From Kappaphycus alvarezii (taxonomy: Eukaryota > Rhodophyta > Florideophyceae > Gigartinales > Solieriaceae): a DNA stretch of 64,000 bases. The notes under the pieces are model-generated. The model saw only the letters and a list, made by a program, of their open reading frames with translations. It was not told the DNA's origin and searched no databases. Shown here one piece after another: positions 42,240-54,712 of the stretch. The stretch covers positions 620,001 through 684,000 of the forward strand of contig NADL03000633.1 of NCBI GenBank assembly GCA_002205965.3, read 5' to 3'. Position numbers and translations under genes: made by a program. How positions within the stretch are numbered: the stretch's first letter is position 1; every line of letters starts with the position of its first letter.

Positions 42240-45200
42240 AATGTGTCATTCTGTCGTCATGGATGAAAAACCCAACGCCGCTTGGGGCTGCTTACGGTCA
42301 CTCCGCTTTTCGTATCCTAATATTCTTCCCCATGAATTCATTTATCCTTTAGCTTAAGTCTATACCATTAGTTTCTAAAATGATGAGGCATTGAGAACTT
42401 GGTTCAACTTATAATGGACGCGAAAATTTCGACATAAGTAAAAGATGTTGTCCTGTTATGTCTCCTCGACTGGTCGGTCGGGGAAAACAGCGGAAGTGCA
42501 AGCTAGCATGTCTGTTATTCAGGAATTTGTGGAAAATTTACCCAAAATTTGGCCAATCCCTCGCTATTTGTTAATTCAATAGGTTAGTCAGACAAACACG
42601 ATCCGTGGCTACTAAATTCCTGAATAAATCTTATATGGATCACTTGCTGTATATTGTGAGTATTGTGATATGTTTTGCAGAATAAAATCACCGTAAGAAT
42701 TATGCTCAAGGCCAGTTGTCCAAGAAGTAGGTTCTTTGCAGTAACGCAAGATTTATGAGTTATATAATTTCACGAAAGATGGAGTTAGTAATGAAAAAGT
42801 GATCACGTCCACTTGGGCACAAGTCCGACTTATTTACATCTTAGCCTATTGCGCTTTCTATTTATTCGAAAATTTTCTTATTATAATATCAAATTCTCCC
42901 GAAATAGACTTGGGTTGATTTCGGCTGCAATATGTTTGTAAAAATGTGAAACAATAAAAATATATATCCACAAAGGCGTGGATCTATAATCATCTCAAAA
43001 CACTTACGCGCTTCTTGAATACAAAGGCTGGCTCGTGTCTCTCTTTACAATAAATATCGGAAATATCCAACAACGGCCTGGGAAATACTTTGTTGAATAG
43101 TCTGTTCTCTATTTAATTGGAAAAGTTCGTTTACTGCAGCATTACAGAGAATTATAACCCCTTTATGAAAATTCTTGCCGTAACTCGCTCAAATGTATAA
43201 GAAAGGCGTATCTTTTCTTCTCTAAAGAATAAAATAACGACTGGATGGGAATTTAACATAGAAGCATACAACAGATGTACTCTTTGGATAACTCCTGCCT
43301 TCTTACGGCGGAATTTAGATATCGTCTTGATGCTAAACCAAACTTTAGGAAATTTAATCGATCTTCAGCTGTGGAGTATAGACGCAAGATTTCAATTGTT
43401 AAGCCCCTTCTGTCCATGATTTATATATAGAATTTAAAGTGTTCATAAACATGCGGACATGTCTATATCGATAAGATTGCTCGGAGTACTTAAAAAGTTC
43501 TCCGTTATATTGATAGAATCGCATAATGTCCATTCAGTGAAATGATTTTATTTTTTGTTTATAATTTAAATTTTATCTGCGGTTTTTTGTCTAACTGAAG
43601 GTACAGAGGGGTGAATTAATAATACTGGAAGTGATCAGAAATTGAAATCCGTTGAAGACGTATGAATTAAGCTTCAAAGAAGAGTTCGTTGACTGAACCC
43701 ATCCTTTGGGGAATCATGTATCCCGACGAATACACTTAGAATATAAAAACAGTTCTTAATCTTAAAAATATGTAAATGATATTTTGCATGAGTGTAATTG
43801 ATTGAAGAGGCTTCAAGTATTCAATTTCAAGCTCGTTGCCGGAAGAAGAATAGAGAATACATGGTTGATGAGGGTATGTCGAATATCTTACAATAATGCA
43901 AGAGAGTCTCATTAGCAAAGGCACTGGTAAATAAATTTTGTGAGAGCTTGTTTCTTTATTGAAATATTTGTGATAGATAATTCATTACAGAATCAGACTT
44001 GGCTATTATTGCCACATTTCAATTCAATGTTTCGAAGCAGTTCATAAATTAGATAAAACTTCAAGCGCATCTATTTCAGAACCAATCTGTGTAAACTTTC
44101 TAATAGTGGACTAATTTTTATAAATTATCTATGACTCTCATTTTTGTACAGTTGAATAAGTAAAACAATCAGAAAAAAGGAAGTAGTTCCGTGATTAAAT
44201 ATATTCAGTATTTTCACATGTGAATAATTTTCGAGCGAGTTTGGAATGATTGCTTTGCATTTATCGCAGAGTATGAATTTGAAAGTTTCAAATGAATGGA
44301 ATTCTCATTTAACTCCTAGGATACTAACTGAGTTCGTTTTTCACCAGTGTATCTCAAGTGTATTAAGCATTTTCGTACAAAAATTTCTCGTAAAACATTT
44401 ACATCAATTCATCAGCTGTTATGTTATGAATAAAACAAGTACAATAAAAAATTACTAGGTAGAAATTGACTATTTTTTCTCTAAACCACATTACCGGTAA
44501 TCTGAAGAACTATTTACTAATTAAGCATTTAAATATCAACACTCTCTCGATATCCAGATATTTATTCCCATGGAAATTATTGTAATCATAAATCTCTACT
44601 AAAAGGTCAACTCTGATGAAAAAATTACAAATAAATCTTATATCATAAAAACATGATAATTCTTACAAATGAATAACGTTTTTTAGACATTTCGAACTAT
44701 TTTGAGTTGTAATTATGTGTTTCATAGCATATATTTAAAGGTATTAGAAATTTTGGTAATATTTTGACTAGTTAACACGCTGAAAACGTCAACTACGGTC
44801 GCATTTTCCTCAAATAAAGATCGATGGGCCGGAAAGGTTGAATTTGCTCCGTACACATTACATATTGATGTATCAGTGGAATTTTACGGCTTCTTAGTTT
44901 CAAAACGTTTTTTAATACCTAAATAAACCCTCCATTGCAATCGTATTCTGACGAAAAGTATCGAAGAAAGTACTCTGAGTGATTGACTGCAATTTACGAC
45001 AGAATACTGTTTGATCGCAAGGATAGCATTAAATTATTTTTAAATTTTTTGTACTTATTTTTGCAGTTACATATCAGAATAGGAAACTAAAGCGAATATT
45101 TTAATTTCCAATCCTAAATCCTAACTTGAAGTTAAGTTTTGAGAAAAACATTTGTTTTTGAGTCATTTTAACTTCTCCTGCAAATACTTGAAATTTAATT

Positions 45201-45530
45201 TAATTATGTTATATTAGCACTTTTTTGGCGTTTTTCTTTGCTCGTCATTTCCGTAACTTTCAGGGTCCATCGAGAGATTCTCATAGATGGTCTCTAATAA
45301 AATATGTTTTCTATTCATGATTCACATTTTGGCGTATCCAGAAATCTTATAACATATTCCTGTGGAAAGTAGTAGTTATGATCTACCTGCCAGAGTAATT
45401 TGTCACCTACAGCGTGAATAGGAGTATGCAGACTTGGAAAAAAGTTTTTGTAATTTCATGGTTATTGCTCCTTCTCAATAAGAGATGAGAACAATTAGAT
45501 TTAAACTCCACGTCCAACGTAGCAAACAAG
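42240..45530. other. AT-rich, no gene seen
   Basis: A few frames of 60-70 codons (43736-43924 minus, 44246-44458 plus) lack any motif. No repeat recognised. Confidence 0.5.
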
Positions 45531-45538
45531 CTAGCTGT

Positions 45539-45766
45539 TTATAAGCCAGCATTCGTAAATGTATTCAAGGCACTAGAGGCAGAATTCCTAGGATTTCTGT
45601 CACTGTACCGCATTCCATCTATCTTTCGCTCAATGAGTTCTGGAGCAAGGCTGAATTCATCTATTGAACACTGAAATATATTGAAACCGTACTTTAATTC
45701 ATGAATAATCCTTGAATTTTCTTTGAAATCCGATATATTTCTCAGTACCGGGAATGCTCTACTCAT
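45539..45766 (-). CDS. Hypothetical 75-residue ORF
   Basis: ATG 45766 to TAA 45539. Sequence includes MSRAFPVLRNISDFKENS and FSLAPELIERKIDGMRYSDR, with ordinary composition. It lies about 270 bases downstream of the broken split gene (46038-48080) on the same strand and could be its last exon. Confidence 0.3.
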   Translation of the reverse strand: MSRAFPVLRNISDFKENSRIIHELKYGFNIFQCSIDEFSLAPELIERKIDGMRYSDRNPRNSASSALNTFTNAGL

Positions 45767-46037
45767 CTCTCCTTTTACTTTTCGCTGTCGAATATGTTGC
45801 TACCATCGTTAATTGGATACTGCTCAGGCTCTTTGTTTATTTATTTCTTTTTTTTACATCTTTCCCTCTTTGGATCTCCATTTAATCATATCAAATTGGT
45901 AAAATGTAGTTTGTATACTGCCTGTTATGCAAAAATTGGGACTCTATAGAACTGCGCTCAAATCTTGCAGCCGGATCAAAAGTGTAATTTGAAATTGTTT
46001 TAGAGAGATAAGTTTAGTTCAAGTGGTGCAGAGGTAA

Positions 46038-48080
46038 TTATTCCATTGCTTTTCGTTTCAAAACATATGACATGATTAACAAGTGGCCACGGTGAGCGTT
46101 TCCATCACTTGAAAGCAGATGATAGATTATTCGGAGGAGAGCCTCGTTGAAGACCATCAAAAAGGTTTGTAATTGAAAAAGAATCTCCCTGACCCTTGAA
46201 AGCTTATTCAAAACTCGGCTAGCGACCGATGAGGCCATCCCCTAGATGTTAGAGGACGCATACAGATGAAATCATCTGTGTGTGGACAAAGGAGAGGCGA
46301 TTAACCTATTCTATCAGTTTACAAAGATATAAACACACTTACGATGGTAAATGTTAGCGTAGACTTCATTAAACATTTAAGGGAGTTGTGGTTTGCCATT
46401 TAAGATGAAGGAGGGCCTGGAGACTCACAAAAATGTTGAAACTTTTTGGAAATGAGGCTGATTGACTTGACGGAGATCCCAGGGAGGCGCATCTGCGCTG
46501 TAAACCTGGAACTCTGGCGGTTCTGGATCGAAACTATCTACATATCTAATACAGAGCTCTAGTATCGCTTCTTGCGTATATAAAGCGATTAAGTGACGAA
46601 GTATTACATCATTAAGTATTTTAGATAAAAAGATTTGTCCAAACACTACTGAGGGCCAATAGTGACTTTTTCACTCACATAATACCAATAAATCAGAAAG
46701 CATGGCTAGATATGACAGTGGCTGAACTTTTCTGTACCTGCAACTCTAAGCAAGGCATGCGGTCACAGCTGCATCGGCTGTCTTTAAGCACTTGGGGTGA
46801 AGAACGTGCAAGTAGTTTACAGCTACACTCTATTACGGCAGCCACGGCTTCATCTGCATATTTTGAATAACTGAGATAAGTGCTACATATCCGAATCACC
46901 GCTTTGTGCAAGAAGACGTAGTGTACAGTCACAACGGCTTACCAGGTCTGTCCAACGCCCAACTTGGGAACCTCTGCTGCACATTACTTTTACCTCAATA
47001 AGTTGCTTGTTATTCTCCCTCGAACCAGTCTGGAAGAATATGCCTAGTTCTACTATGTAAAAAGCATCCTCGTTTCATCATATATCAGTCAATTGTTCTC
47101 GCCTCCAATTAATCGACGGTAAGGTCACCGGCATCGGGACTGAGCTCTCCAGATTATCAAAACTTCTACTGTTCAGTGAAATGAATCTTCCGAGGAGCTG
47201 CTACTCTCTGCGGTTCAAATCCACAGATTTTTCCCTAACGCCGAGCGATTTACTTCAATGTATGCTTCAGAAAGTAATATCATGCAATTCTCTCTCCCTG
47301 CGATCTTTGCTAGAGATGTAGGCAAATACTCGATAGTTGACAAAAACACCCTGAGGTCGGAAAACTTAACGAGCTATCGCGACCTAGAACCGTTGTAATA
47401 TTCCTTTGCAAGGCATTGATTGCTTATTTAAAGGACTTTTTTTCGTACCAACTCCGCTGACCTTCGCAAAGTTTAGGAAGCTGAAGTACTCTGGAACAAT
47501 GGGGACAACTTTCAAACCGCCTTCTCTTGTGTGCAACAGGGTACCGAAGTTCTCATAACAAGGACGCGTCCGCCGCTGCCTGGCTCTTTTCTGTTTTACA
47601 TGATACCTCGAGGGCGGTTACGGTAGTGTTTTGGAACGTACTTAGTTCCTTACAAATACATTGAATCGAGCAATCATGAAGTATCCTTAGTTCAGCATTA
47701 TCTACGTGAAGACGACTACAGTTACTCATCCCAGTTTTATGTTCCTACCAAATGAATTATGGAGTTATATCGCAGGTATTCTATAGGCAGGTTCAACAAA
47801 TTACACTAACTCTCGACCTCAAAATAATCACTCTGGAAAAGGCCTGAAGTACTCAAAGGCCAACTAAAGTAGTCGCCTCCTCAAATCTCCGCTTCTATAA
47901 ATCTTCACCACGTTTCTTGTCGTATAACCATAGTTTTGCTCCATTCTGACCAGGAATATTATAATCCTCGAAATATTTCGTAGAAAATGCGGCTAGGGTC
48001 TGTGTAAACCTAGAAATTTCTCCCTTTTCTATACTAAAGTCAAACAGTTCCTTTGATGTTTTGAAAATATAATATATCAT
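46038..48080 (-). pseudogene. Broken multi-exon gene, unknown family
   Basis: Minus-strand pieces with strong protein character follow one another: 48080-47895 (ATG; SKELFDFSIEKGEISRF), 47729-47553 (DNAELRILHDCSIQCICKEL), 47556-47384 in the next frame (REGGLKVVPIVPEYFSFLNF), 47340-47215 (YLPTSLAKIAGRENCMILLS), about 47060-46957, 46932-46693 (YADEAVAAVIECSCKLLARS), 46646-46425 (LYTQEAILELCIRYVDSFDP) and 46238-46038. Helical repeats suggest a large scaffold-like nuclear protein, but I cannot name it. One intron has full consensus sites. The step at 47555 is a one-base frameshift, so it is probably a pseudogene. Copia-2 starts about 170 bases beyond its 5' end. Confidence 0.45.
46276..46342 (-). 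other. Consensus spliceosomal intron, 67 bases
   Basis: On the minus strand: donor GTAAGTG at 46342, CTGAT branch-like motif about 40 bases upstream of the acceptor, acceptor CACACAG ending at 46276. Joining the sides keeps a frame open (MFNEVYANIYH, then HDFICMRPL). Size and sites suit filamentous fungi. Confidence 0.45.
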
Positions 48081-48275
48081 TATTTTCCTTGCTCTACGAA
48101 TTTGCAGGCACTATAATGGAAATATGAAGACCGCTTGAAGGTTTTCATTGAGCCCAACAGACCATGACGTGTCTATAGTGTAAGTAGAGCTATAAACAAT
48201 GTTTGTGGACGGTCAAGGACTACGTAGGTCTCACTGTACCGCACGATTCTCAGGTTGTCGAAGAAAAATAGTTGT

Positions 48276-48648
48276 TTACTCAGAAAAGGTTAAGAAGTGC
48301 ATCTCATGCGGAATGGTGGGACACATACCAGAGCGCGCTGGCTAAAACCAAATTTAAAAAGATTTATAACAAAATTCTCAAGAAAGAAATGCGAACGTGC
48401 TTCATACGTGGAGCAGATTGGAACATTTCACGTGACTGCAAGAGTAAGAAGCAAGAGGGAAATATTAATGCCACCGCAATGGTCTCAAATTCTGAAATAA
48501 TGTCGATTCCAACTAACGGCCAGGTGTTAGACCAATGGATCCTTTATTTGAGCTGCAAAAGGAATATGACGTACAGGCGTGAAATCCTGATTACATTCGT
48601 GAAGGAGAACGGGACTGTTCAAATCGACATTAATGGTGTAATAGCGTG
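48276..48648 (+). pseudogene. Copia-2 nucleocapsid and protease
   Basis: One frame near 48290 gives KKCISCGMVGHIPERA, a CCHC knuckle whose last Cys is Arg. The frame of the 125-codon ORF at 48272 then gives TCFIRGADWNISRDCKSKKQ, a second knuckle with its second Cys changed to Arg and His to Asn. It goes on to DQWILYLSCKRNMTYRREIL and VKENGTVQIDINGVIA, matching copia protease W-I-L-D-S-G-x-S-R-H-M-T; the catalytic Asp is Tyr. Inactive. Confidence 0.75.
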
Positions 48649-49358
48649 ATTTTGGTTACTGAACCGTGAAACTGACGAGTACAGTCAAATGAGAGAAAAC
48701 AAGACAATTTTCAGAATTCATGTATACTCCCGACTTGTTTACAATTGATTTCACTGTTGCAGTCAGGCGAAATGAACTTAGAGTCTTCATTGACAATGAC
48801 GAAAACGATCCCTACTCTATTATCATTTAGTTAATACACAAACAGTGAGAAGTATTAAGATGGCGGCAGTTAAAAAAACTGAGGGATTGTGCGAAGCGGC
48901 TGTTGATGTTTTTCATGAGATAATGGAAATTTCATTAAAAAAAGCATCGGATTGCAGGTCCGACAAGGGAATTGTACCTATGAAGTTATCAGAGCAAATT
49001 TAGTCGCCTGGTATCGGCATCAGGGATTCAGATTTTTGCAATACAATATCGAATCTTTTGAAAAATGCGTACTTGGAAACTAAACTCGTCCACCAAGAAA
49101 ATACAAAGGAGGACAAGGAAGAGTATCGTCTGCCCTTTAGAGCTTGTCTAAACTAACGCGGTAAATCCAAAAAGATTGAGTCCCTTTGTAATTATAGGTA
49201 TTTTTGACTTTATCTAACGTATAGATCGGGTATTTGATGATGCGTTTCCTTCAATGCAAGAGTGAGACAGCTAGCGTAGTGACTGCTATTAAACAAGAAT
49301 TAAACAATTTGTTCAATGAACGAGTTAGCACACTCTGATGTTTCAACCGGAACACATT

Positions 49359-49424
49359 CGAATTGATTCGGGCGGACAGAGTGAAGAATTCAGCGGGCAT
49401 TCATTTCAGGAATGGCTAAACTAG
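49359..49424 (+). pseudogene. Copia-2 integrase core fragment
   Basis: The frame reads RIDSGGQSEEF and then SFQEWLN before TAG, matching R-x-R-S-D-x-G-x-E-F...F...W-L of copia integrase around the second catalytic Asp, which lies in the RIDSGG part. Upstream, near 49240, KCKSETASVVTAI matches the helix F-x-L-K-x-K-S-E. Confidence 0.65.
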
Positions 49425-49794
49425 AAAGTGTTAGATTTTGGTATACAGCAAAATCTATGAGTATTGCTGAAATACTTGTTATTGCATGGAGAAGAAATTG
49501 CGCAAGAACAGGATGGTAAGACTGTTTGTACAAAACGGAATAATAGTGTGACCGCTGAGTTAGAGATCGAAAATAATCGTCAACGCATGAAGACGGCAAA
49601 TGGGCTAGCCCAGGCCATTGAAAGTGCCGAAAAAAGCGAGCAAGGAGAAGATTTAGTAGAGAGGATCTGGAGGCCCCGAAACTATATCCAGGATTAATTC
49701 GTAGCGCACTTAATATACCTGGAAGGTCACAAGTCTGGTTTAGGTATGAGAGAGCACATTTGTTTCTGGAGACTGCTATTGAAGATAAAATAAG

Positions 49795-50110
49795 ACCCAT
49801 GTCCTATGAATATGTCCTTAAGAAAGGCGACGCTGAGGATTGGTTGAAAGCCATGAATCTAAGGATGAACTCTTTAAATAAATTGGATGCATGACTCTTA
49901 GTAATATTGGCGCAGATAAGAAGGTCATTCATCACTAATGGGTATTAGATAGAAGAATGATGGTAGGGGTAACGTATTTAGGCGTAAGTCACGATTGATA
50001 GCAAAGTTTTCGGAATATAACAGGAGTTTATTTTGAAGAATTTTCTCCGCTATCAATTGAACATACGAAGTTTTTCATCGTCTATTGAATGATATACACA
50101 ACAATAATGA
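49795..50110 (+). pseudogene. Copia-2 RT N-terminal fragment
   Basis: PMSYEYVLKKGDAEDWLKAM and NLRMNSLNKLDA match the copia start of RT (S-x-E-E-A-x-x-x-x-D-A-x-x-W-x-x-A-M...L). In shifted frames FRRKSRLIAK and VYFEEFSPLSIEHTKFFIVY follow, equivalent to Y-K-A-R-L-V-A-K-G and F-S-P-V-x-R-x-x-T-x-R-x-L. The palm with its active site is absent. Confidence 0.75.
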
Positions 50111-50150
50111 ATCTTAAAGGCTTCTGAGACTTGCTTATCTGCAGTCGTGT

Positions 50151-52780
50151 CTCAGTTAAATTCGATATCTTCAACCATAACATTGACACAGTGAATCACA
50201 GATCTCATTCTTTGGAACAATAGTGCTACTGGGAACTCTCATTTTTATCCTGTTTGAGTGCAGATGACCCTCCGGTACTATGTTTACGGACCAATCATCG
50301 TGCGGTTAATTCTTGAAAACAGTGAAGTGTGTGCGGCTGGTATCTGCAGTCAAGCAATGCGGGAATTCTTTGACTATGCTACCTCACGTTATGGTGCTTT
50401 CACAGCGAGCTTTGCTAGTGCTTTCACCAAATTTTCATGGCCAGTACTCAGTAGCAACATGCGCCGTTCGTCAAATTCTTCTCTGAAGAAACATCAGTGA
50501 CGTTTGAGTTCCAAGTATGGGCACAGGAAGGATATTCATGATTCTAATTGCTCTCTTAAGGAAGTGACCAAGTACTTGGACTTTGCAGAAGAACTTGTTG
50601 CCTCTGTTAATCGAAACTCCCCTATATATGACAATAAAATTTTCCCAGTTAAAAAAGAAGTATTTATTTCAACAAATCTGCATTGACGATTCTTAAATGT
50701 GGAAGCTAAAAAAAGCAATACCATGACGTAGCTTATATTAAGCGGCACTTATTTGATGATGATGCCCCTTACTCCGCCCTTAGCCAGGTAGAAGTTATGC
50801 TGCTTGGAAAAAATATCGGAATTGTCGAGAAAGTTCAGATTTCAACAAATTCCAAACTGCTTCGATCGTTATAAACTCTAGCAGTATTGTATCGGTAAGC
50901 ATTGAGATGAAGCTCGACCTATTATCAGCTCTTTTCCTCTGATTTCCATATGGTGAGTATCCTTGAGTCCACTATCCGTAATGCAGTCCTCCATGGCTCC
51001 AGAAAGTGGGCCATTGGCAAAAATGTGAGAGTTCATTCTGATATTCTGCATTCCGAGCGAAATTCTGTGAAGAATATCATTATCCGGAATCTGGAATAAA
51101 CTTTACTTTTGAAAGTAATTCTATAAGCTACTTGCCCATCCCAGCCATCTTGGTGCAACCGTGCAATGAATTTAATATGCATTGCCTAACTGGGAACATA
51201 CACAATTAATGGCATTGGCACAAGGTTATGGCAATAATCAATTAATTCACCTTTATATCTGTGATTATGCGTCTTGCATGGATATCTACCTCTTCTTAAC
51301 TTGAATAATCTGTGTTCTTAGACTTTCACTGATTGTAGGCATAAGCTGACAGATAAATATGTGTCGTGTAGAGTTAATGCCCCACTCACAGCCCAACTGG
51401 CAAGTTTTTACATCCTCTCTTTCCAAAATTTAATTAAGTTGTCTGAATAGACCACTTCTATCTCAATGATGTATAGCTCTTACAATGAATGGACACGGTG
51501 ACGCGGTTTTCTGCTGCTTATGTGTAAGATCTAAATTACGCGATGAGGCAATATTTGGTTACACCTTTTTTGGCTTCTAGAATCTATCCTAGGAGACAAT
51601 GATTTTGCTACTGGTAGATTCAAGAGGTATATAAGCGAATGATACTTCTTTAAGGGTTGTGACAACCAAATGCAATAGCACGAATCCTATTGAAAGCTAG
51701 AATCCTATTGAAAGCTAGAAGCAGCTTTCTGAAACTGCAAATTCTGAAATTGACACCTCTGTCAAGATAATCCCTGTCGTTTGTGTCCATCTCCAATGAT
51801 CTCCACAGAAATGATTTGGATTAAACTTTAGAGGTAACCAATCTTTTCACGAATCCTTGGACCGATGTTTAAAGGCAATCGTATATGGTTTTATAGAATG
51901 TCATGAAATTTGCAAGCAAAACGAAAGCTCTAACTTATCCTCAAATCGAGGTCTGCTAGATAAGTTAACTTTGATACTTTGGACATGATTGAAGTTTTCT
52001 CCAAGACCGGAACGGACAACATCGTCCCTGATCTACGCAAAAGATTGTCCTTGCTCTTGACTCGGAAGCTTTTACTGTCCTAGTAGGAGCTAGGGCAGGA
52101 TGGGAAGCGTACCACTGTAGCGTTTGAAATAACTCACCACGCTCTGCTTACTGATTCCTTTGCCAATGCAGTCCAGAATCCATTTTATGAGTAAGATACC
52201 AAAATCGACGATCGAGCTGTTTCTCAAAAAAAGGATGAGGTGTGCTTGACCTTGTTAATGTCAGAAGACCCATGATTTTGCAAATTTCAGTGATGAAAAA
52301 CCATACCTTACTCGCACTCACAATCAGAATCTGAAGGAAGCGGTGATCTTGTGCGCGCACACTGGCCTTATGAACAAACAAACCAAATAGAAACTATTTA
52401 ACACTTGCACTGTGACAGATATACTGCTTTGAAATATGACGATGGAGACTGTGAGCGTCTAAATCTTTCGGAAGGAACTGGCATTCAGAACACGAACATG
52501 TCTGCCAATACGTACCAAACTGCATCCGATCAGTCAAGGTTTACTTTTCATTTATGAGAGGCTTAATGAATAAAAGCTTATGCATCATCATCTTGTAAAT
52601 AAAAGCTTTATGAAGCACTACGCGCAAGTTTTTGAGCTGTATATTCGCAAAAAATTATATAATGCCAAGTAGACTGGCTTTATTTAAACTGTCGGTATTG
52701 TCCTTCACTCAATTGTGCCGTGTAATTCCAATATTTTGAACAGTCATGTGCTGGATAAGGTTAAATGAACAATCGAAAGT
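50151..52780. other. Unresolved segment between two copia relics
   Basis: About 2.6 kb with short ORFs (50258-50500, 50504-50686, 52148-52381) and no recognised domain. It may hold the decayed gag to integrase part of Copia-3, whose RT begins near 52.79 kb. A tandem duplication lies at 51682-51719. Confidence 0.45.
51682..51719 (+). repeat. Tandem duplication, 18-base unit
   Basis: GAATCCTATTGAAAGCTA occurs twice in direct succession. Confidence 0.7.
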
Positions 52781-52789
52781 TTCTTAAGC

Positions 52790-54070
52790 TAAAAGATTAT
52801 GTAGCAAAACATGAGAACAAAGATGAGCTGGAAGAATTGCTGACATCGAACTGCACCAAAGTGTCCATCGACCGCGTCTAAAAATTTTACTATCAACTGT
52901 CTCACTATTAGGTGGGAACTGTTCAGGGCTGACATTAATCAGGCTTTCATTCAGACTTTATTTCCGCTCGTGACTTAAAGGTAAGCCTCCAGGCGGGAGC
53001 AAGATGAGATCTACACATCTATGGTTTCCTCCAGTTTGTAAACGCAAATTCAAAGTGTCGCAAGGATTCCGATGAATGTTTTCTAAGTCTTGTGTGGTAC
53101 ATTGTCTGCAAGTATCACACCTTTTCTACAAGCAGACTAAACTAAAAGCTTGCTATCATTGTTCCAAAGACTTAGTATGACATATTGACTGATGGCGAAA
53201 GTGGTAACGCAAAAAATTTCCTTAAATAATTCAGTAACTAATTTAAGTTGGGTTCCATCTTGAATAGTCCTGGTGCTTAACGGTTTTTTGGAATCAAAAA
53301 CACTAAGTTTGAAGAGAAATCGTTATTTCCTCAGCGCGTGGCCCCCTCAGGAGGATTGGTAGTGCTCCCTACCCCTTTTGTTCATTCTAGGCGCTATGTT
53401 TGCAACAGATAGCTCTATAGACAAGTGATTGCAATCTTTTTAAGCAGAAAAATAGCGTGCGCAAGTTACAGAAGCTTGTTACTTCTATTGGATTTACAAT
53501 GATTGATAATCGGAATATTAATTGCTTCTGCTCTCATTTTCTTATGCTTCCAATAAGGGTAAACGTAGACAGCTAGGTTTCATTGCTGGATTGGTAGTAG
53601 TTGACTTCCCCGGTAACTATATCTTCCACTGCTTGTAGAGGATTTGTCCTAAGTCAAGAGTTTTTTCAAGTCAGAATCTGCAGCTAGGATTCTTGCATAT
53701 TCAGAGGCCATGGGTGAAGCTTAAGAGATTGTTCGGAAAATATCTGATTATTGCTCATAATCAGATATTTTACTACTATAAATTATTTCTAGCAATTTTC
53801 TGGCCGCAGCGATCTGTTTGTGTCCCTATTATAGCAGAGTTATTCTATCGATAGTTTTACTAGAGGTAATTTTGCATGTACAGGGTATGGGTTTCAATCT
53901 GGAAACGTTGAAAGTATGAGCCGGGTTCCAAGTGATATGACTCTTGTTGATGTGTTTACAAAATTACAAATTGTTGAAGAGTTGCAGTTAACGGATGCCT
54001 TGCGACTTATCCTCTATGCCGGAATTCTCAACATATCCTTTAAGTATGTCCCCCAAACCAAGTCTACGTA
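52790..54070 (+). mobile_element. Copia-3: decayed copia RT and RNase H
   Basis: Fragments in order: RT fingers near 52.79-52.86 kb (KLKDYVAKHENKDELEELLT), a helix RLKILLSTVSLLG (52.87 kb), palm start FRADINQAFIQTLFP (52.94 kb, first catalytic Asp), RT end EFSNEFKLGS-like text read as FKLGSILNSPGA and FFGIKNTKFEEKS (53.24-53.32 kb), then RNase H (53.54-54.03 kb). The finger type (K-x-R-Y-V-A-x-x-H-x-D-K) is the Copia-1 lineage, not Copia-2. The YVDD region is unrecognisable. Many stops and frameshifts. Confidence 0.75.
53540..54030 (+). pseudogene. Copia-3 RNase H fragment
   Basis: SYASNKGKRRQLGFIAGLVV matches D-A-S-F-A-N-N-K-x-x-S-S-Q-L-G-F; shifted frames follow with FVLSQEFFQSESAARIL (R-x-S-x-L-A-x-E) and VPSDMTLVDVFTKL with EELQLTDALRLILYAG (D-S-K-S-L-x-D-V...E-K-R-L-x-I-D). 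The Asp expected before SYAS is not in frame. Confidence 0.7.
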
Positions 54071-54667
54071 GAAATAATTTGGCTCCTAAAGGGAATTAGA
54101 TTATAAATTTTTTCTATAATTTAGCCTTTCTGTTTCGTGTCCATGTTCTAGGACATACCTGTTCTCTGGCAAAACTTTAGCTGCTGCTTTATTTGGCGCA
54201 TTTTGATGATTTAATCCCTGACCTTGTCGCAATTTTACTTACGAATATACCACTCACTCTAAACACTTCCTTGTATTATTAATATGTAACTTTTTCTCGC
54301 CGTCTTTGTAAACAAAAACCGAGAGCTTTGCTGATTGTTCTTTTGCAGTTCACTGGGAGCATGTCCGTGTGTTAGAAAATTACTTATTGCGTGTTAATTC
54401 AAACTATCATTAATTTTTAAGGGTTATCAATAGAGCACTTAAATCCAACGCAGCATTCAGATACGAAATGAAATTTGGTTACATCAAAATCATCTTTCCA
54501 ATTGAACATGCCCCCTCAATCTACCATACCAATCCCAAGTATGTAACAAGGTACAGTTCCAAACGTTTTGGAAAAAAGTTTTCTAATGCGTAGATTACAG
54601 AGGCCTAACATCGCTAGCATCCCGAGAGCAGAAGAGGGCAAATACAGAATAGCCACGAAAAGATGCC

Positions 54668-54712
54668 AGGGAAAGTTTTGGATGTTTTTACTCGTGGAAG
54701 ATATATTCGATT
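54668..54712 (+). repeat. Terminal motif copy
   Basis: CAGGGAAAGTTTTGGATGTT followed by TTTACTCGTGGAAGATATATTCG is a clear copy of the micro-insertion core. The flanks (AGATGCCA and TGATCCTA) are similar but not identical, so the target duplication is either mutated or absent. Confidence 0.6.

Larger units (their letters stand above)
48250..50150 (+). mobile_element. Copia-2: 5'-truncated Ty1/copia
   Basis: Plus-strand order: two CCHC zinc knuckles and protease (48276-48648), integrase core end (49359-49424), and RT fingers (49795-50110). Before 48.25 kb the sequence belongs to the minus-strand split gene, so gag and the 5' LTR are missing. After about 50.15 kb the RT ends abruptly. Many stops and frameshifts. 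It is a more standard copia type than Copia-1 and Copia-3, with an N-terminal RT pattern EDWLKAMNL. Confidence 0.8.
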
